The notes below the pieces were generated by a model, which saw only the letters and a list, made by a program, of their open reading frames with translations, did not search any database and was not told the origin of the DNA. From the NCBI RefSeq assembly GCF_000208865.1, contig NC_018397.1, positions 1,426,001 to 1,490,000 on the forward strand: a stretch of 64,000 nt of DNA, written 5' to 3'. This document shows, piece by piece, positions 47,116 to 61,200 of the stretch (the first letter of the stretch is position 1; each line of letters starts with the position of its first letter). The position numbers and the translations under genes are program-made. Source of the DNA: Neospora caninum Liverpool (taxonomy: Eukaryota > Apicomplexa > Conoidasida > Eucoccidiorida > Sarcocystidae).

Positions 47116-50100
47116 TTTTGCCTCCTGAGAAAAAACGTGGAGTTTCAGTCACATTCAGTCAGCCCGCGGCTAACCTCAAGCGAAAATAGCGTGAAAGGAC
47201 AAGAGTACAGAGAAGCCTCTCTGTAAAGGCCAACGTGAATGAGGGGCGACGGAACTGGTGAAAATGTCCTGCACATGGACGAGAGGTTCGTCAGCTGGCG
47301 GGTCAGCTTTAGCAGTCGTTCAGAGAAAGCACACGAACGTCTCGCGCCCCATTGTGCGGCCGAGGAAAACGTTCAGAATTCCACAGAAAGCAGTTGAACA
47401 GCTTCCAAACTAAGAGAGAAAGATACGAAGTGCCGTGTGTTGTTAACAAAGCCGGTGGAAGCTGGAAAAACAAAAGCACCAGCTAACGGAAACGAAGGTG
47501 GACCAGCGCAAACGGCTGAACGAAAGTACGTCTCGAATCCCACCTCGGCATCTAAAATGTCGTTTCACTGTGCTCTCATAATATAACGAAGCAATTTCTG
47601 GAAATAACCCTACGTTGCCTGTTCCTTGCGTTAGGAAGAACTATCAGCGGGATACTCGGCTGCATGCTTTTTCTGGAACAACTCGCGCTGCCAGCGCCGA
47701 ACCCGCAAAATGGTCCCCGAAGCGCGAAGAACAGTTCCAACACCCACCTAATGCCATTGCCAGAACTCCTCTCTTTTATTTCGCCGTCATACTCGTTTTT
47801 CCAGGCCAACGTTTGACGAGGCACACGCGCAGGAAAGAATAAACTGCAGCACGGACGCCCTGCGAAGCATCAAGCGGGAAGCCAGCGGCATACCTCTGTT
47901 TTCTTTGCCCTATGCCGCAACCTCTCCCCTCCATTAATTGCACAGCTTCCGTCGTACCGCAACTGAAAACGACGAGGGGGCCGAGAGGCAACGCTTTATT
48001 CCGCTTGTAAGCTCAGATGTGCATCACTTACCAACGTGTTGGTGCCCGAGAGGAACGGCACCAGCAGCGCGCAGCACACGTCAGCAAATCCCGCTAACCG
48101 CCGTTGTCCTGGTGATAGAAAATACGACGAAAGATCGAGTAGCTAGTGTGGTCATCGACAGGTATATCACAAATTTTCGGGCAAACGTACCATACTCGAG
48201 CCAGGCAGCGCAGTGGTCTGGAACAGACTTATCTTGGGTTGCGTGGGCGGCCCACTGCACATCACCGAATATCCTGTGCCCAGCCGGAAGAATCTCTTCA
48301 GGTGTCGATAAACGCTACGCGGTGCAACAACGATACTCCTGGTGTGCCTACTCGACAGGAAACTGCCGATTCCTGGGCCACTCAGGAAACGTATGGTGCA
48401 CTAGGCCCGCGTGATGGCGTGCGTGCTTCTCTGTCTGAGGACCATCGAGATCAACAGTTTTTCCCTGCCATCCGCAAGAATAGCTTGCATCCACATTATA
48501 TAGTGGCGTGGCGTTTCACCAACCCTTTAGAAACGCCCGGAATGGCAACTGCGGACTTCCTCTTCGTTGCCAGGACACCTGTGTACAGTCGTTGGTTTTG
48601 CTTGGGTTCTGGCTGAGGACGCTGTGAGCCATCGGTCTCGCAACGTCTCATAGCCGAAGGGAATCGTTGTTCTCACATCAACAAAGGATATACAGACACG
48701 ATTAAACTCACTGCCTCTCCTGGTGGCACAACCTGAAATTCTGTCGTATATACTACAAAGCCGCTGACAGACTCGGCAGGGTCGTCTCACTTCAAGGAGA
48801 GTCAACACCTCCCATAGGATCAAGCGGAGAACGGACATGCTTATATGAAGTCGGCGATATTTTGAGTTTAGAAGCGCACCAGCCTGGAATTCAGGAATTC
48901 CTAGGTTCTCCTCTAGCTTATTGCATTCTCCGTTTTTGTCCTCCGGCCGTTTAACGCGTGGGGGCGAAAACACGGTTTTCGACTAGCTCCAGATACTGAT
49001 TTACGCCCACGTGGACGAAAGGATCGTGGAACAGAAAAACCTCTCCCTGGCAGTGTGGCATGCCGATGAAAAAAACTGGGGGAGGTGGGGGTACGGGAGC
49101 AGTTTATTCCCCACGACCCTCTGCAACTGAGAGCTCAGTCTGTGGACCTGCGTACCAAATGCCAAGCTGCATCTTTGGTGTCCCCTAAATCTCATGTTAC
49201 CATGCGGCATGCTCCTAACTGCAAACCCATGCCTAAGGGTTTGAGAGAGCCACTGCACCGGTAAAGTATAAAATCCCCGTTTATTAACATAAACGCCTGC
49301 CGCACAGCTTTAGCTTCCCGCCGCAAGCGGCCTTTCTGTAAGAAACGAACGGCACGGGTTGATCAGACAGACGAAGGAGCTCCAGAGCGCCTGTGTGTGG
49401 CTGGGGTTGGAAGATTAACTGGTTCCTCCCCATGAATGCCAGTTAACGGACTGAATTTCATTCTTTGCATTTAGATATACTTCAGAAGCATCTTGTGTTG
49501 CTAGCTTTCTGAGGTTCAGTTCCTGCTGCAAGCGTGAGCAGCCGCCCTTTGCTTTGTGTACGGGACCAAAGAAGTTTTGCAGCGTTGGCATGAAAAATTA
49601 TGTTCCGCGGCTATGGGTCCATAGAATAAAGCGTCCGGAGTACTAATAAAGAGTAACACCCTCATCTCGTCCGCTCGCAACTGACCACAATTGCTGCCTC
49701 GCGTGCTTTGTTTTTTTGCCATAGCGAAACACGGCTCAGAGGCTCTTCCATGGCGTTGTGCCAGCATTCTGAGGCCATGACTGTTGGGACACATGCTTTT
49801 TTTTACAGACGCACGTCACCACTAAGAGGAAAACACTACATAGGACACTTCGTAACCGCCACCGTTAGCACCGCCTACACTTCACTTGCGCTCTTAAAAA
49901 ACTATGAGCTCGACCAGTTGACTGACTGGGCGTCCAGGACAACGTCCATTTTTTCCACTGGTCTCCTTCGAGGCCCAGATGACCTTCTACGCAGGTGATT
50001 TACGTGCGATGAAGCCAGCGCTATCGTTGCTTAGATGTTTTTATTCGAAACGACAACCGCAGACCGAGAGGGTACCGCAGCTCGGGCTGCAGCGAACGTA

Positions 50101-51540
50101 GTGGCGTTTTTCACCGCGTATAGGGCACCTCTGTGCGGCGCCTTTACTCGCCTACTTGAAATTGGAAGTAAACGTCCACAGATATCCGTGAGGCTTTGCC
50201 ACAAACTGGAAAGGGAACGAATGCGAGCGGTACCGTCGGTACCTTCGAACACTATGCTCTACTGTTTTTTCCCCTCGATCCCCTTACCAACACATAGCCG
50301 TCCCGGGAGGGGACCGAGGCACCTTTCGATAGCGACACTAGGAAAAAGCGCGTTCTACACACGTGCGCTGTTCCCTCGGCTGGCATTCTCTGAACCGAAG
50401 CGTACTCTCAAACTCTCTGTTTTGAACGTGTCATCACACACACGCACAGCTGTTTCCCCAGATGTTCTGTGTCCTGAGGAAAAGTCTTGCGTTTTCTTGG
50501 GGGTCTGTCGCGCGGCTTCTGTCAAAGCTCGTCCGAAATGTGCCGCGAGGCCGCCTTCCGAACCAGCGCGTCGAGGTTGACTCAACGGTCGCCTTGCGGG
50601 GCAAGAGAGAATGCGGGTGAACCGGCAAACTCTGCTGCTACGTAGGCAACGCTCCCTGTGCGGCTGCTGGCGAGTGTTTGAGCGGGACAGCCTCGGAGCG
50701 TTTGCTAGCTGCGGGTGTTTCGATGCTCAACATCCACATGCACAGATATTGTCTCTCCCGTCCACACAACTTCCCAAATCGATGCTTTTTATCCCTTCTC
50801 GACACACTTTGACCGTTTTGGCCTGTATTTGGTGTCCAGCACTAAGGCCACTCGCTGTTCCCTCCCAAGCCGGACAGCCAGGTAATTCGACAAGACCACA
50901 CGCCAGCCCCTCTTTCTCGACTTCCCGAGCTGTGAGATCGACAAACTGCAGAGCACTCCACGCAATTTCTCTTTTTTCTTAAATGCCTGCTTCTTGTTGC
51001 CGAGTCTGAGACAGAATTGCTTTCAGCTTTCGATTTTCTTCCGTAATGACCCTCGGGTTCCAGCGCCGCTCTCCAGCCTGCGGCGTGCTCCTGTAAACAC
51101 ACCCTTTCCCCAGTTTTCGTGACTCACACTTAGCCGTCCGGGAGCCGGCACTGAGTTCGCGTCCTCTTTTTCCACGACGAGGCACGCTGGGTCAAAACGG
51201 ACACGCGGTGAAGGCAGGTTCACACTGTACTGCGTATGCCTTTGTATTTCTGCGACGGACGGGGAACTAGACTGGGGCGCGCCTTGAGACGACGCTGGAC
51301 GCCTATTCCGGGCGCGTCTGTGTATCCGCCCATGCTGAAAGCTGTTTTGAAAATGGACCACAGAAGACTCGAATGGGTTGTTTCCAGATTTGAAAGGAAC
51401 ATCACTCCCAGGGGCCTGCAGCGTGCCGAGGACGAGTCTTTCTGTGACTTGCCACTATGTCCAGGGGAAGCCTGAGCCTGCCTAGGTTTTGAACACTCGT
51501 ATCTTCCGGGCTCGGCTCGCATGGATTTTGCTGTAAGCTG
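47116..51540. other. Divergent intergenic region upstream of V-ATPase F and the MSP-like gene
   Basis: About 4.4 kb. Short open frames exist on both strands (for example plus 47938-48414 and 50035-50580), but none shows a domain, coding-type third positions or matching splice sites. It probably holds the V-ATPase F promoter and distal upstream sequence of the next gene. Confidence 0.5.
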
Positions 51541-52231
51541 GTGCCGTCCACCTTCAATGGTACTTCCTTTCCCGTGTCCGTTCCAGTTTCTCTCTTTCCT
51601 CTACGAACACACGTTTCTCTCCGTGGTTTTGCGAGTGTTTTCGCTAGGTGGAGGTCGAAGCGTTGCCTCCATCTTCGTCAGATTGCGCAGAGCGTAGTTT
51701 TTAATCCTTTCGCCGAAGAGAGGCGGCTGCACTACAGAGGTGTACATCTTCACCTTTCTGTCCCGCGTAGGCAAACCGCGGTTTTCGACACTGTGGTTCT
51801 TCTCGTTTTCTTTTGCATCCTTGCGCCCACGCTTCTGAAAACAACACTTCTCTTCCCCCGGCCCATCTTTTCCCCTGAATCGATGGAACTCTTTTCGCTC
51901 GTCGCTTTGCTTTCCTCCGCAAGACGCCTTGTCTCCTCCGTTGATGGCGGTACCCCATCTAGGCCTGCTGTGTCTCTCTCTCCATCGCCAATAGCAGCAT
52001 CTTTCCCCGCTTTCTCGACACCTGTTTTCAGCCGTGGTTTTCTTCCACCCTTCCAGCGCATTCGCTTCGTTTCCCGTGAGGCGTGTTGTCTTTCCCCCAC
52101 CGCGGTCTGTCTGCCATCGTTTTCTTACTAGGCCATTTCCGGTCTCCCCCTCGCCGCCGCTGGTGTACCCATTTAATGCCCATTTGTCGTGGCTTCATGT
52201 GCTCTTCCGACCTCTCTGTAGAAGACACGTT
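51541..52231 (+). promoter_or_regulatory. Pyrimidine-rich leader of the MSP-like gene
   Basis: The plus strand turns strongly C/T-rich from about 51541 up to the ATG at 52232. Long CT-rich 5' untranslated regions are typical of coccidian mRNAs, so this is probably the transcribed leader. The transcription start is not identifiable by eye. Confidence 0.4.
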
Positions 52232-55200
52232 ATGATGCCGGGAGGCTCGCCAGTTCCGTCACCGGCTCCTCGCACAGGCCTGCTGTACCGCCCGAATCCT
52301 GCAAGTAAATTCCTGGAGGCCCTGAAGCGACACACGGAAGAAGCTGAAAATAAGAAACTCTTTGACTCCGTCCCCTTGTTTCCCCTTCCGTCAGCCACTT
52401 CGACCGTATACACTGACACTGTGGTGACGATTCATCCGCTCGGGGCATCGACAGCGCGTCTCGAGGTGTGGAACCCCAAACAACCGGCATATCCGATACT
52501 TCTTCTCTGGGTCTCTCTGGGCGTAAGTGTGTCCGGTTGCATTGCCTGCCAGAAAGAAAGAAACCGTTTGCCTCGGAAACAGACAAGCGCGTCGACACAC
52601 GCGAGATATGGGGAGCCAAGGATCTGACCGAGGACCACAGAGAGCGCTGGGATTTTGTGTGCGGCCTCGACACGTGACCAGGCACCTGGTTCCCAGCAAA
52701 CGCTGTTCTGTTGGAGCAGCTATTTTAACGGTTTTGATGGACACGCGCTCCGTCAACTGCTGACTGCGCGCTACACATCAACCGTTCCTCCTGGATCCGT
52801 TTGAATCTTTTGTTGCGTTGCTTGCATTCTTTCCGTGGCCGTGTCGCCTCGCTTGCCACGAGGCTTCCTCAGTCTAGTGAAGGCGTCGCGTCTCGCACAC
52901 CAGCTTTTCCCACGCGGATTCAGAGGAGTGCACAGAGAGAAGAACGTCACGACGCCCGAGTGCATCTGATTTCTCGGCATTTTGCGGTTTGCAGAAGCAG
53001 GGCGAGCTCCTTTTGCCGTTTGCCTGGATCCATCAGATTTCTGTTACTTTCGTTCCTCGTGTTTCTTCCCTGCAGACCAAATTAGGAGTTCCCCAGAACC
53101 GCTACGTTGTCCGAGTCTCCTCGCGCCTTCTTCATCCCCAGTCGAAACGGGTTCTCGTAGGCGCGGCGCTGTCCACTGCGGCTGTCCACCCGATCTTCGC
53201 GGCGCACAATTTCCTCGTCGTGCGACTCCCGGCAGAGACCAATTCCGGCTCTGGAAAAGAGGGAGACTACCAAACCTACTTGCTGGAGAAAGAAGTTCCC
53301 TCCGCCGCTCCTCCGAAGCCGACGAGCACTCGGGCCACTCGCCCCGCGCCCCCCGCGTCGCAGAGTTCTCCGTTCCTGTCCCCAGGAAGGGTGCCGGGAG
53401 GCCGCAGCGCCGGCGCCAACTTCGGTGTTGAACCGGTGAGGCGGAGGAAACAAGAAAGGACCAGACACTTACGAAGCGGGAAGAGAGGAAGCCGCGCCGG
53501 ACACATGTGGAAGGCGCGGGCAACGCTTTTGCGCTTAAAAACCTGATGTCCCACGCTCCGCCGATGCTGAAAACAAGGCCAGGGTCCCCTATGAGGAAGC
53601 AGCAACCAGAACGCTGTCGGCTACCCCTGGCCCCGTGGCGGTTCCTGTCGCATTCTTCTGCGTCGACCCGTGCCTGTGTCTCTCGTTTCCCCCCCTTCCC
53701 CCCCCTCTGTGCTTGCAGCTGATTCTCAAGTTTTCCTGTTTGGCGCACGTCTCGCCTGAGGGGCGTTTGACAGATTCTACTCAGCTCCGATCGCGATGTT
53801 CTGGGGATCTTCCATTCGATTCCTGACTTTTTTCGCCCGTGTGCCGTCGCTTCCCCTTCTCGCCGGATGCCTTCTCCTGACTCGCTTCCGTTCCCGATTG
53901 TTCCTGATTTGTCTCTTCAGGACGCCAGCGGCGCGGTTGGAAACAGCGTGACTCCCCGCTTCCCCTCGGCCCGTTCAGTGGTCTCCCTCCAGATTCCCGA
54001 GTCCTCGTCAGCGCCCTTCTCTGCGTTTCGCTCCGCCGCACCGGTCCCCTCTGCATTCCCCCGTCCCACTGGGCAGAGCAGTCAAAGAGAACAGGGCGGG
54101 ACAACCCACATCGAGAGAAGCATCTTAGAACACATCAACGATATCGCACGGTGCTCTTCCGGCTCGCTGGGGGGCGGCCGACCGACTCTCGAACTCGCCG
54201 CCTTCCTCCAGGGTGACCCGCAGGCGAGGCTGCACTGGACGTCCCTGCCTTACCTCCGCGCTGATGGTCCCCCTGGGACCGTTGCTGCGCGTCCCTATTG
54301 CGTGGAAACGGCACCCATAGACTTTGGACACCCGGGACAGCGCACCTCAGTGAGCAGAGAGAGACGCGGGAAGGGGGCTGTGGAAGAGAAAACCCGCTGC
54401 CCAGCAGTGGAACAGTGACACAGTGCGGAACGGGGACCTGTGCGCGTAGCAGACCGCGTTGACATACAGTGCGGAGGCGTGAGAGGGGTGACGGGGAGGG
54501 ACTGAAGCAGACGAGATCGTGGTGGTGACCAGGTTTCAAAAGACAAAGGCGCAAAGCGTGCAAGAAACAAGTCCAGAACACGTTCAGAGGCAAGAGAGCA
54601 CAGGAAGAACAAACACGAAGCGAAAACCGAGTGTCCTGCGTGGCCGATTTGACGTGTGCGTTCAGGCACTTCGTCTGTGTCAGTGGGGTGGTAGAGGCGA
54701 GAGAGCCGGCATGTGTCTCGATAGAAACAAGTTTCAAACGGAGACGCAGCGTGGTTGTGTTCCCTCGGGTATGTCTCTTTTTTTCTGTACTCACCTCTGG
54801 TTGGGTGTTTTGTGTGCGTCGGTGGAAAGTGCTCATTGCTTTTCTCCGTTCCGCGTCCATCCAAATGCATTGTTGACTGTGAGGAAAAGAACCTTTGTTC
54901 CTTGCATTCGCGGGGGGTTCAGCGTCTTTTCTCATGTGGGGTCCGTGTCGCCGGTTGACCGTCCAGCGTGAATTGATGTGGAAGTGTTGGAGACTCCTGG
55001 GTTTGTGTGTGTGCAGGATCTTCATGGACACCTCAAGGCTATTGAGGAGACATTCGAGGAAGAGCGGGAGGCCCGAAAGGCCAGTAAGTCTCGAGGATGT
55101 GTTTTCCGTTTCCCTCTGTGAGTGGGACCTCACCACACGGTCTCCCCGTCGCAGCGATTCGCTATTTCGTCCCATGCGGGGCCAGAGATAGGTCTTGCTG

Positions 55201-58200
55201 TGTCGTTGTGCTGCCAGTTTTCTGCCGCTCTCCATCCTCGCTTCGTCATTCTCTTCTACGTCTGATATACGTAGTTGCTACCCTATTTTCTCCGTTCGTG
55301 GCGGTTCCCGCCTCCGAATCCTAATTGGCCGGTCTTTACGGCGTCGTCGACTTCCGTGTCCCGGGCGTGTTTTCTCTCGTCGCAGAGCGGGAAAAACTGC
55401 GTGCGCGATCGGCAGAGTGCCGAGACGAAAGCAAGGCGCAGAGCAAGGCCGAGAAGAAACTCGAAGCCAAGCATTCTCGCGATCCGGCAGCTTCCGCGCC
55501 TTCCCAGATGGCGCCCGGTGCCTATACACTGGACACCGGGTCCGCCGGCCCAGGGACGCCGTCGTTCGCGGATGTCGGCCGAGGCCAGTATTTCCTCTCG
55601 ACACCCGTTTCGCCGTCTGGGTCGTACCGCGGCGACTCGGCTCGAATGAGTCGGAGGGGAGCACCCAGTCCCCTTATGTCTGAGCGTTCCATGGGGTCCA
55701 GAGCCGACCAGGCGTTCTACTCGCGCGGCTACGACAGCATGGTCAGGGAGAAATCTGGAGTCCATTGGCGAGACGAAGATGCATACTTTCGGGAGGGGCT
55801 GTCTGGGGATCTCGGGTCTTCGGTCTCGCGCTTGTACACGGGGAGACAGTCTCGCTCCGCCGGGTGGATGCCCGCTCGCTCCTTCGGCAGCTCCTTCGAC
55901 ACGACGAGGAGTTTCACGGGGATGGGCGTCGGAAAGGATCGGAGCTTCAGGGCGACGAGCAACGACTACTCGTCGACGGACGAAGGCGATCGCGAGGCCT
56001 GGCCGAGTGGCGATTTCGCCGAGGGGTGGGCGGTCTTTGAGCGCGCTCGGCGCCGCTGGCTGCGGCGACGCCCGAGGGACGAAGACGACGAATCTGGCGA
56101 AGATGGCGGACGCCTCCCGAATCCGGCGATGCCTTCGCCCGTCTTGTTGAACTATTTGCAGCGCATGCAGCTGAAGGAACAGCGCCTCAAGGATCGAATC
56201 GCGGCTCTCAACCGGGCGGTGCCGTCACAGGAGACGAAAGTCGCCTTTGACTCTCTCTTTGGACGCTGGATGAAAGCGACGAAGCCTCCTGTCAGCGTGG
56301 CTATCGACGACCTCGTCGATCAGCTCTTGTACACGATCCCTGCGGGGACGTTTCTGGCGGGCAGAGCCAGCAAGGCGCGCAGCCTACGCCCTCGAGAGAA
56401 CCACCGAGGCCAGGCGAAGCGTGTGGACACGGAGACTGGCGTTCGGAGCAGGCTCCAGTTCTACGAAGATCTCGCTGAAAAGCTGGAAACCAAACAGAGA
56501 CGCGACCGCGAAGTGGAGAAGAAGAAGAAGGCGAAAGCGGACAATCAGAGTGACGGGCCGAAGCAAGGGACCCGACGACCGTTGACGGAACGCGTTTTCG
56601 GACAGCACCTCGGGTCGGAGACCGAACCGCAGCAGAGGCCGTCTGACCCCAGTTTCGCCACAAGAAGCCAGGCACTGCTCGCCCGCCGCCGCGCCACTTC
56701 TTCTGCTCGCCCGCAGCCGGACTGGTCGCCGCGCACGGTCTCCCACAGCGCTTCTCTCGTCCGTTTCGAGGCGCCGTCGCCCCTGTTCACGGCTTCTCCA
56801 GCTCACGGGCGCGCGTTCTTCGAGGACGCTGGGGGTAGGTCGCTTCCTTCACCGGAATCTGCCCCAGGGAAAACACAGCAACGGCGTCGGCCAGGTGAGC
56901 ACGCCCGAGAGGAAACCGCGTGCGCTACCGCGAAGCCTCGCGGGGGGAGTGCACCCCGACTCGCCCCTGCTCCTAGGACTCTCATGGACTGGAAAAAAGG
57001 AGGGCGGGGATCGGAGTCAGACGTCGCTGAGAGGGTCCAAGTGCCCTGGGCCTCGGATCACGAGCTAGACTGCGGCGACACGTCAATTTCGTCTGAATCA
57101 GGAGACTTGCCTCGAGGCGTCGCAGGAGCCTCTGCTGTCCGGCGGACCTCTAGGGAGAAGCGGCGCAGCGGCGATGGCCAAAGGGAAAAACGCGTCGAGT
57201 CAGACGATGCTGAGGCGACTCGGGGGCCTTCTGTTGATCGAGGAGACACCAGAGGCGCGTCCCCTCTGGCCTGGTCGCGAGCAGGACCGCGAGGAGGCGC
57301 CAGGGTCCGCTCACACAGATCGAGGACATCGGATGGCGACAAGCGTTTTCAGACTTTGTCTCTCTTGCTGCCCGAGAGCGCACAAGGTGACGGAGGTCGC
57401 GCGGCCCTCAAAATTCACGTCGAACTGAGCGTCAACCCGGATGGAGGTCCAGCAGAAGGTGGGGCGACGCGCGGCACGGAGGGGCGAAGCCGCGGGCGCT
57501 CGAGGGGCGGCTGTCGAGGCGAGAAGAGAGAGGCGGAAAATGCGTGGCATACACCTGAGAAGGGAGAAGGCGCGCAGGACTCGCGCGCCTCCGTCTCGCG
57601 TTCTCTCCTCGAATGTTCCACCTCTGCCAGCTTCTCTTCCGCTTCTTTCGTTTCCCCCCGGAGACAGCCGCGCTCACCTCGCTGTCACCGTCTCGCGCCT
57701 TGGACAGAACCGGAAAAAAAGGTTCGGCAACGGACGGCGTCTTCGTCGATCAAACGTCACCGTGTTTCTCTCTCTTCGACGCAGGATTCGGTGACGGCCT
57801 CTTCTTTATGTGACCGGAATGTGGCAGCGAAAGCCTCGCCGCCGCGAACCGCCCGCCGACTGCGGCGTGTAGTCAAGCATTCCCGTCTTGCGTCGTCCTC
57901 CTCGTCGCGTCTCCCTTCTTCCTCTGTCTCTCCAGCTCTCAGCTCACGCGACGTCTCTCTGGATTCCATCTCCTCCGTCTCAGCTTCCACGTGTTCTCCT
58001 TTGTCAACGTCTTCTCTGCTGTCTTTTCTGCCCGACGTCCCTCCGCCTGTGCCAGCAAGACGACGAGGGAATGCTTCGTCCCCGCTCTCAAGACAAGATC
58101 AACGAGACGTAGAAGAGGCCGATGCCTGGCACGACTGTTCTTCTGTCTCGTCTCTCTGGTCCTCCCACGCGTCTTTCATCGCGAGCGCCAGCCAGGCCGA

Positions 58201-61200
58201 TGACGCGTGTTCCTCGTTCTCTGCTTCCTGGCATACCTTTTCGTCGCGAGCGCGACGCCGAGCCGACCTGGCGCGATCGACTTGCTCCGGCGCTGCGTCC
58301 TCGCGTCGACGTGGCGTCCACCTTTTCCAATCGTCAGCGATACATCTTCAATGTCCCCCTGCTCACGACTTTTCTCCGCGCCACGAGGATTCATGTACCT
58401 CATGTTCTTTCCCGTCTTCTCCCCCCTCGGAGCTTCGTGGCGGCTCCCTCCGTCACCGGACCGCCTTCGTCTCTTCCCATGGCTCCGCGAGAAGTCCTTC
58501 CTTTTCTTCCGGGTCTCGGGGCTCGTCTCAGTCTTTTGCTGCTCGTCGCCAATCCTCGTCTTCTTTGCTGCCGCTCCGTGACTCTCCTCGATACGATATC
58601 CAATCTGTCCGTTCTTTCTCTCCTCCGCCAGCGTCCCCGGGCGCGTCTTCGCCGTCCAGGCCCTTTTCACCTCTTTTTCCCAGTTGTCGTTCTTTCCAAT
58701 CAGTAACCAGTTCGGTTCCTGACGCCCCTCCCTCCGCCTCTCGTCCCACACGCTGCAGGCTGCGCTCGAACTCGCGCGCCTCCTCTTGTGTCGACGACGA
58801 AGCGACATACGCCAGGGACGAAGAACGCTGGCGCCGATTCACCGCCGCTCTCCAGTCCATTACGCGGGACCTCGCCGGCTTATCAGGGCCCTCCCGAGAA
58901 GGATCTCCGGCTTCTCGTCGGCAGAAGTCTCGGCGGAGAAGGTGGGGAGCGCGCTCGGACTCCCCTGACACATCTAGGCAAGGCACGTCGGACAAAACCC
59001 GTGCCTCGCCACTGTGGAAACGCGAATGGGCCAGGACGGCGAGCATGGGTGTCGCGCCTCGATCGCATCCCTCGGTCCGAGCTGCAGGCTCTCGTCTCCA
59101 CCGTCTGGCGGATCCGCCGACCCCCGTCTCTTCTCGCGAGAGTTCTACGCGCGGCTTGAGTACGAACAGAGAATCCGAAGGGAGTTGGTTCTCCACACGG
59201 GGCAGCAGCATGCAGAGTTCCCCGTCTTCCTCTTTGTCGTCTCCTGCGTTTCGCTCTGACGCCCTCCGGGCTTCCCACAAAGACGAAGTCTTGGCTGATG
59301 CGAACCACGAAGCTGTGCGCTTGTCGACGGCGCGTTCTCGCACGCAGCCACGGCCAACAGCCTACACGAAAGATTCTCTGTTCTACTCGGCGCCGCCTTC
59401 CGTCCGGGTGCATGGACAAGGCGAAACGGTACCTCAGGACCAAGGCGCGACGCGACAGCCGCCGGCTGCTTCGCCTTCGAGTCCTTCAAAGGCAGGAGAG
59501 CCAGGCGTCTCCAAGCATGTGGCCGTTCCCGCCGAGCTGCGAGCGTCGCCAACTGCCGCAAAAGCAAAGGGAGAACCGCTCCAAAAAGGGGGTCAGGACG
59601 CATCTCCAGCTTCGACGGCGGACCCGCAGGCGACAGACCAGCAAGCTGGGGTTGCTCAGGTTCCGCAGGCTTCGCAACAACCCGCGCGAAAGGGCCCGCC
59701 TCCCAAGAAGCCGCTCCCCAAATACAAGGCGAAGACGAAACTGCCTGCGCCTCCGGCGCTCCGAGAGTGCGTGCGTTCGTTGAGCTTTCGTTCCTTTTCT
59801 CGGATGCAGAGTGAGAAAAAAGAGCAGGCGAACGCCGCCAGCAATCAGGCAGAGGCGGACGATCAGGCGGGGGGAGCGTCCGAGACAGCCCCGCCGACTT
59901 CAGATCCACAGGGCGCTCCTAGCAAGGCAGCCGCGGGGAAGACCGCGGAAAGCCTCAAGGATGCGAAGAAGGAAGCGAGTCAAGGCGCAGAAGCTGGGAA
60001 GGCTGGGGTGCCGAAAGAAGAGAGTCGTCAGGAGGCGAGCGCGTCTCCCGGAGAGAAGGAAAAAGCACGGCCCACAGAGCCTGGGGAAGACAAAGGCGGT
60101 GCGACGGCGCCGGTGGCGGCGACAGGCGAGCGTGAGAAGCCCCAGGAAGACGAAAACCTGCGGAAAGCGATTGCGGCGGCGGAGAAGGGGAAGAGGGAAG
60201 CAGACGCTGCATTCGAGGCCGTGATGCGATGGACAGATGTGTACCGAAATCAGATGGAGGCAAAGGAGTTGAACAAACCGCCGACTGCGAAGAGTGCGGA
60301 ACAAACAGACGCGGTGCCGGGGCGAGACCACCTGCTCGTCTCGTCTGCGGAAATCGAACAAGCTGCCTCGGCCATGGCTGCAGCGAAAGAACGGAGACGG
60401 CGCGCGTCGGTGAGCACGTCTCCTAGCAGCGGCTACGCTCGGGCCTCGTCCGTGCCTCTCGAGGTGAATGTCCCTTTTCATCCCCTCCGGAAGAAGCCGG
60501 TCCCCACGAAGGCCCCGAGTCCCACGAATCTCCTGCCAAGTCGCCCGCCCAAGTCCCGCGCGAAACAACGCAGCGTGCCCGACACCCCCCTGGAGAAGTG
60601 TCTGCGCGGGATCAACGAATTCCTCACCAACACTTCAAAGTTCCCTCGGCAGACGGAGGCCATGTTCAGAGGCTCCGAGGGCGAGAAGAAAAGAAGAGAG
60701 TTGGAGAAGCAGACGCAGCTGCTTGTGGAGGCGATCCGCGCCGCGGCTGACGAAGGCGGAGTCGTCTACGCGGAGAAACTGAAGGAACTGATGGACGCTG
60801 CGCAGGACGTGGCGCATGCACTGGACGTTCACGCGGCCTCTGCTGCCGAAGGCCTGCGATACGTGGAAAGAGATCGGGGAGGACCGAGCGAACCGGAAGC
60901 GACCGCAAGAGACTCTGCGAAGAGCACTCAGGACGCGGGCAGAGAACCGGCGAGCAGAACGAAGGGCGAGAAGAGAGAGGGGCGGAAACTCAGACAGAAA
61001 CAAACACCTGCGGCGAAACGGAAAGAGCTCGTGGACTTTTGCGAGGACCAAACGTCGAACATGACCGTCGACCAGATCGCCGAAAGGGTAGGTGCAATTG
61101 TCTCGTGCGTTTTTCTTGTGTATTCTAAGTCACGGGACTCGAGATCTGTAAACCTGGAGGAGTCTGGCACAAGACTTCTGAGGACCGCGCGCGAGACAGG

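Noticed and set aside
47938..48414. 158-residue plus-strand frame
   Set aside because: No domain, no coding-like third positions, no matching exons nearby.
50035..50580. 181-residue plus-strand frame in the 47-52 kb space
   Set aside because: Composition is arbitrary, no domain or splice continuity is seen, and a competing frame exists on the other strand.
57757..59343. Several long frames on both strands within the 5.7-kb exon of the MSP-like gene
   Set aside because: They overlap the frame that keeps phase with six other exons and are typical shadows in GC-rich coding DNA.
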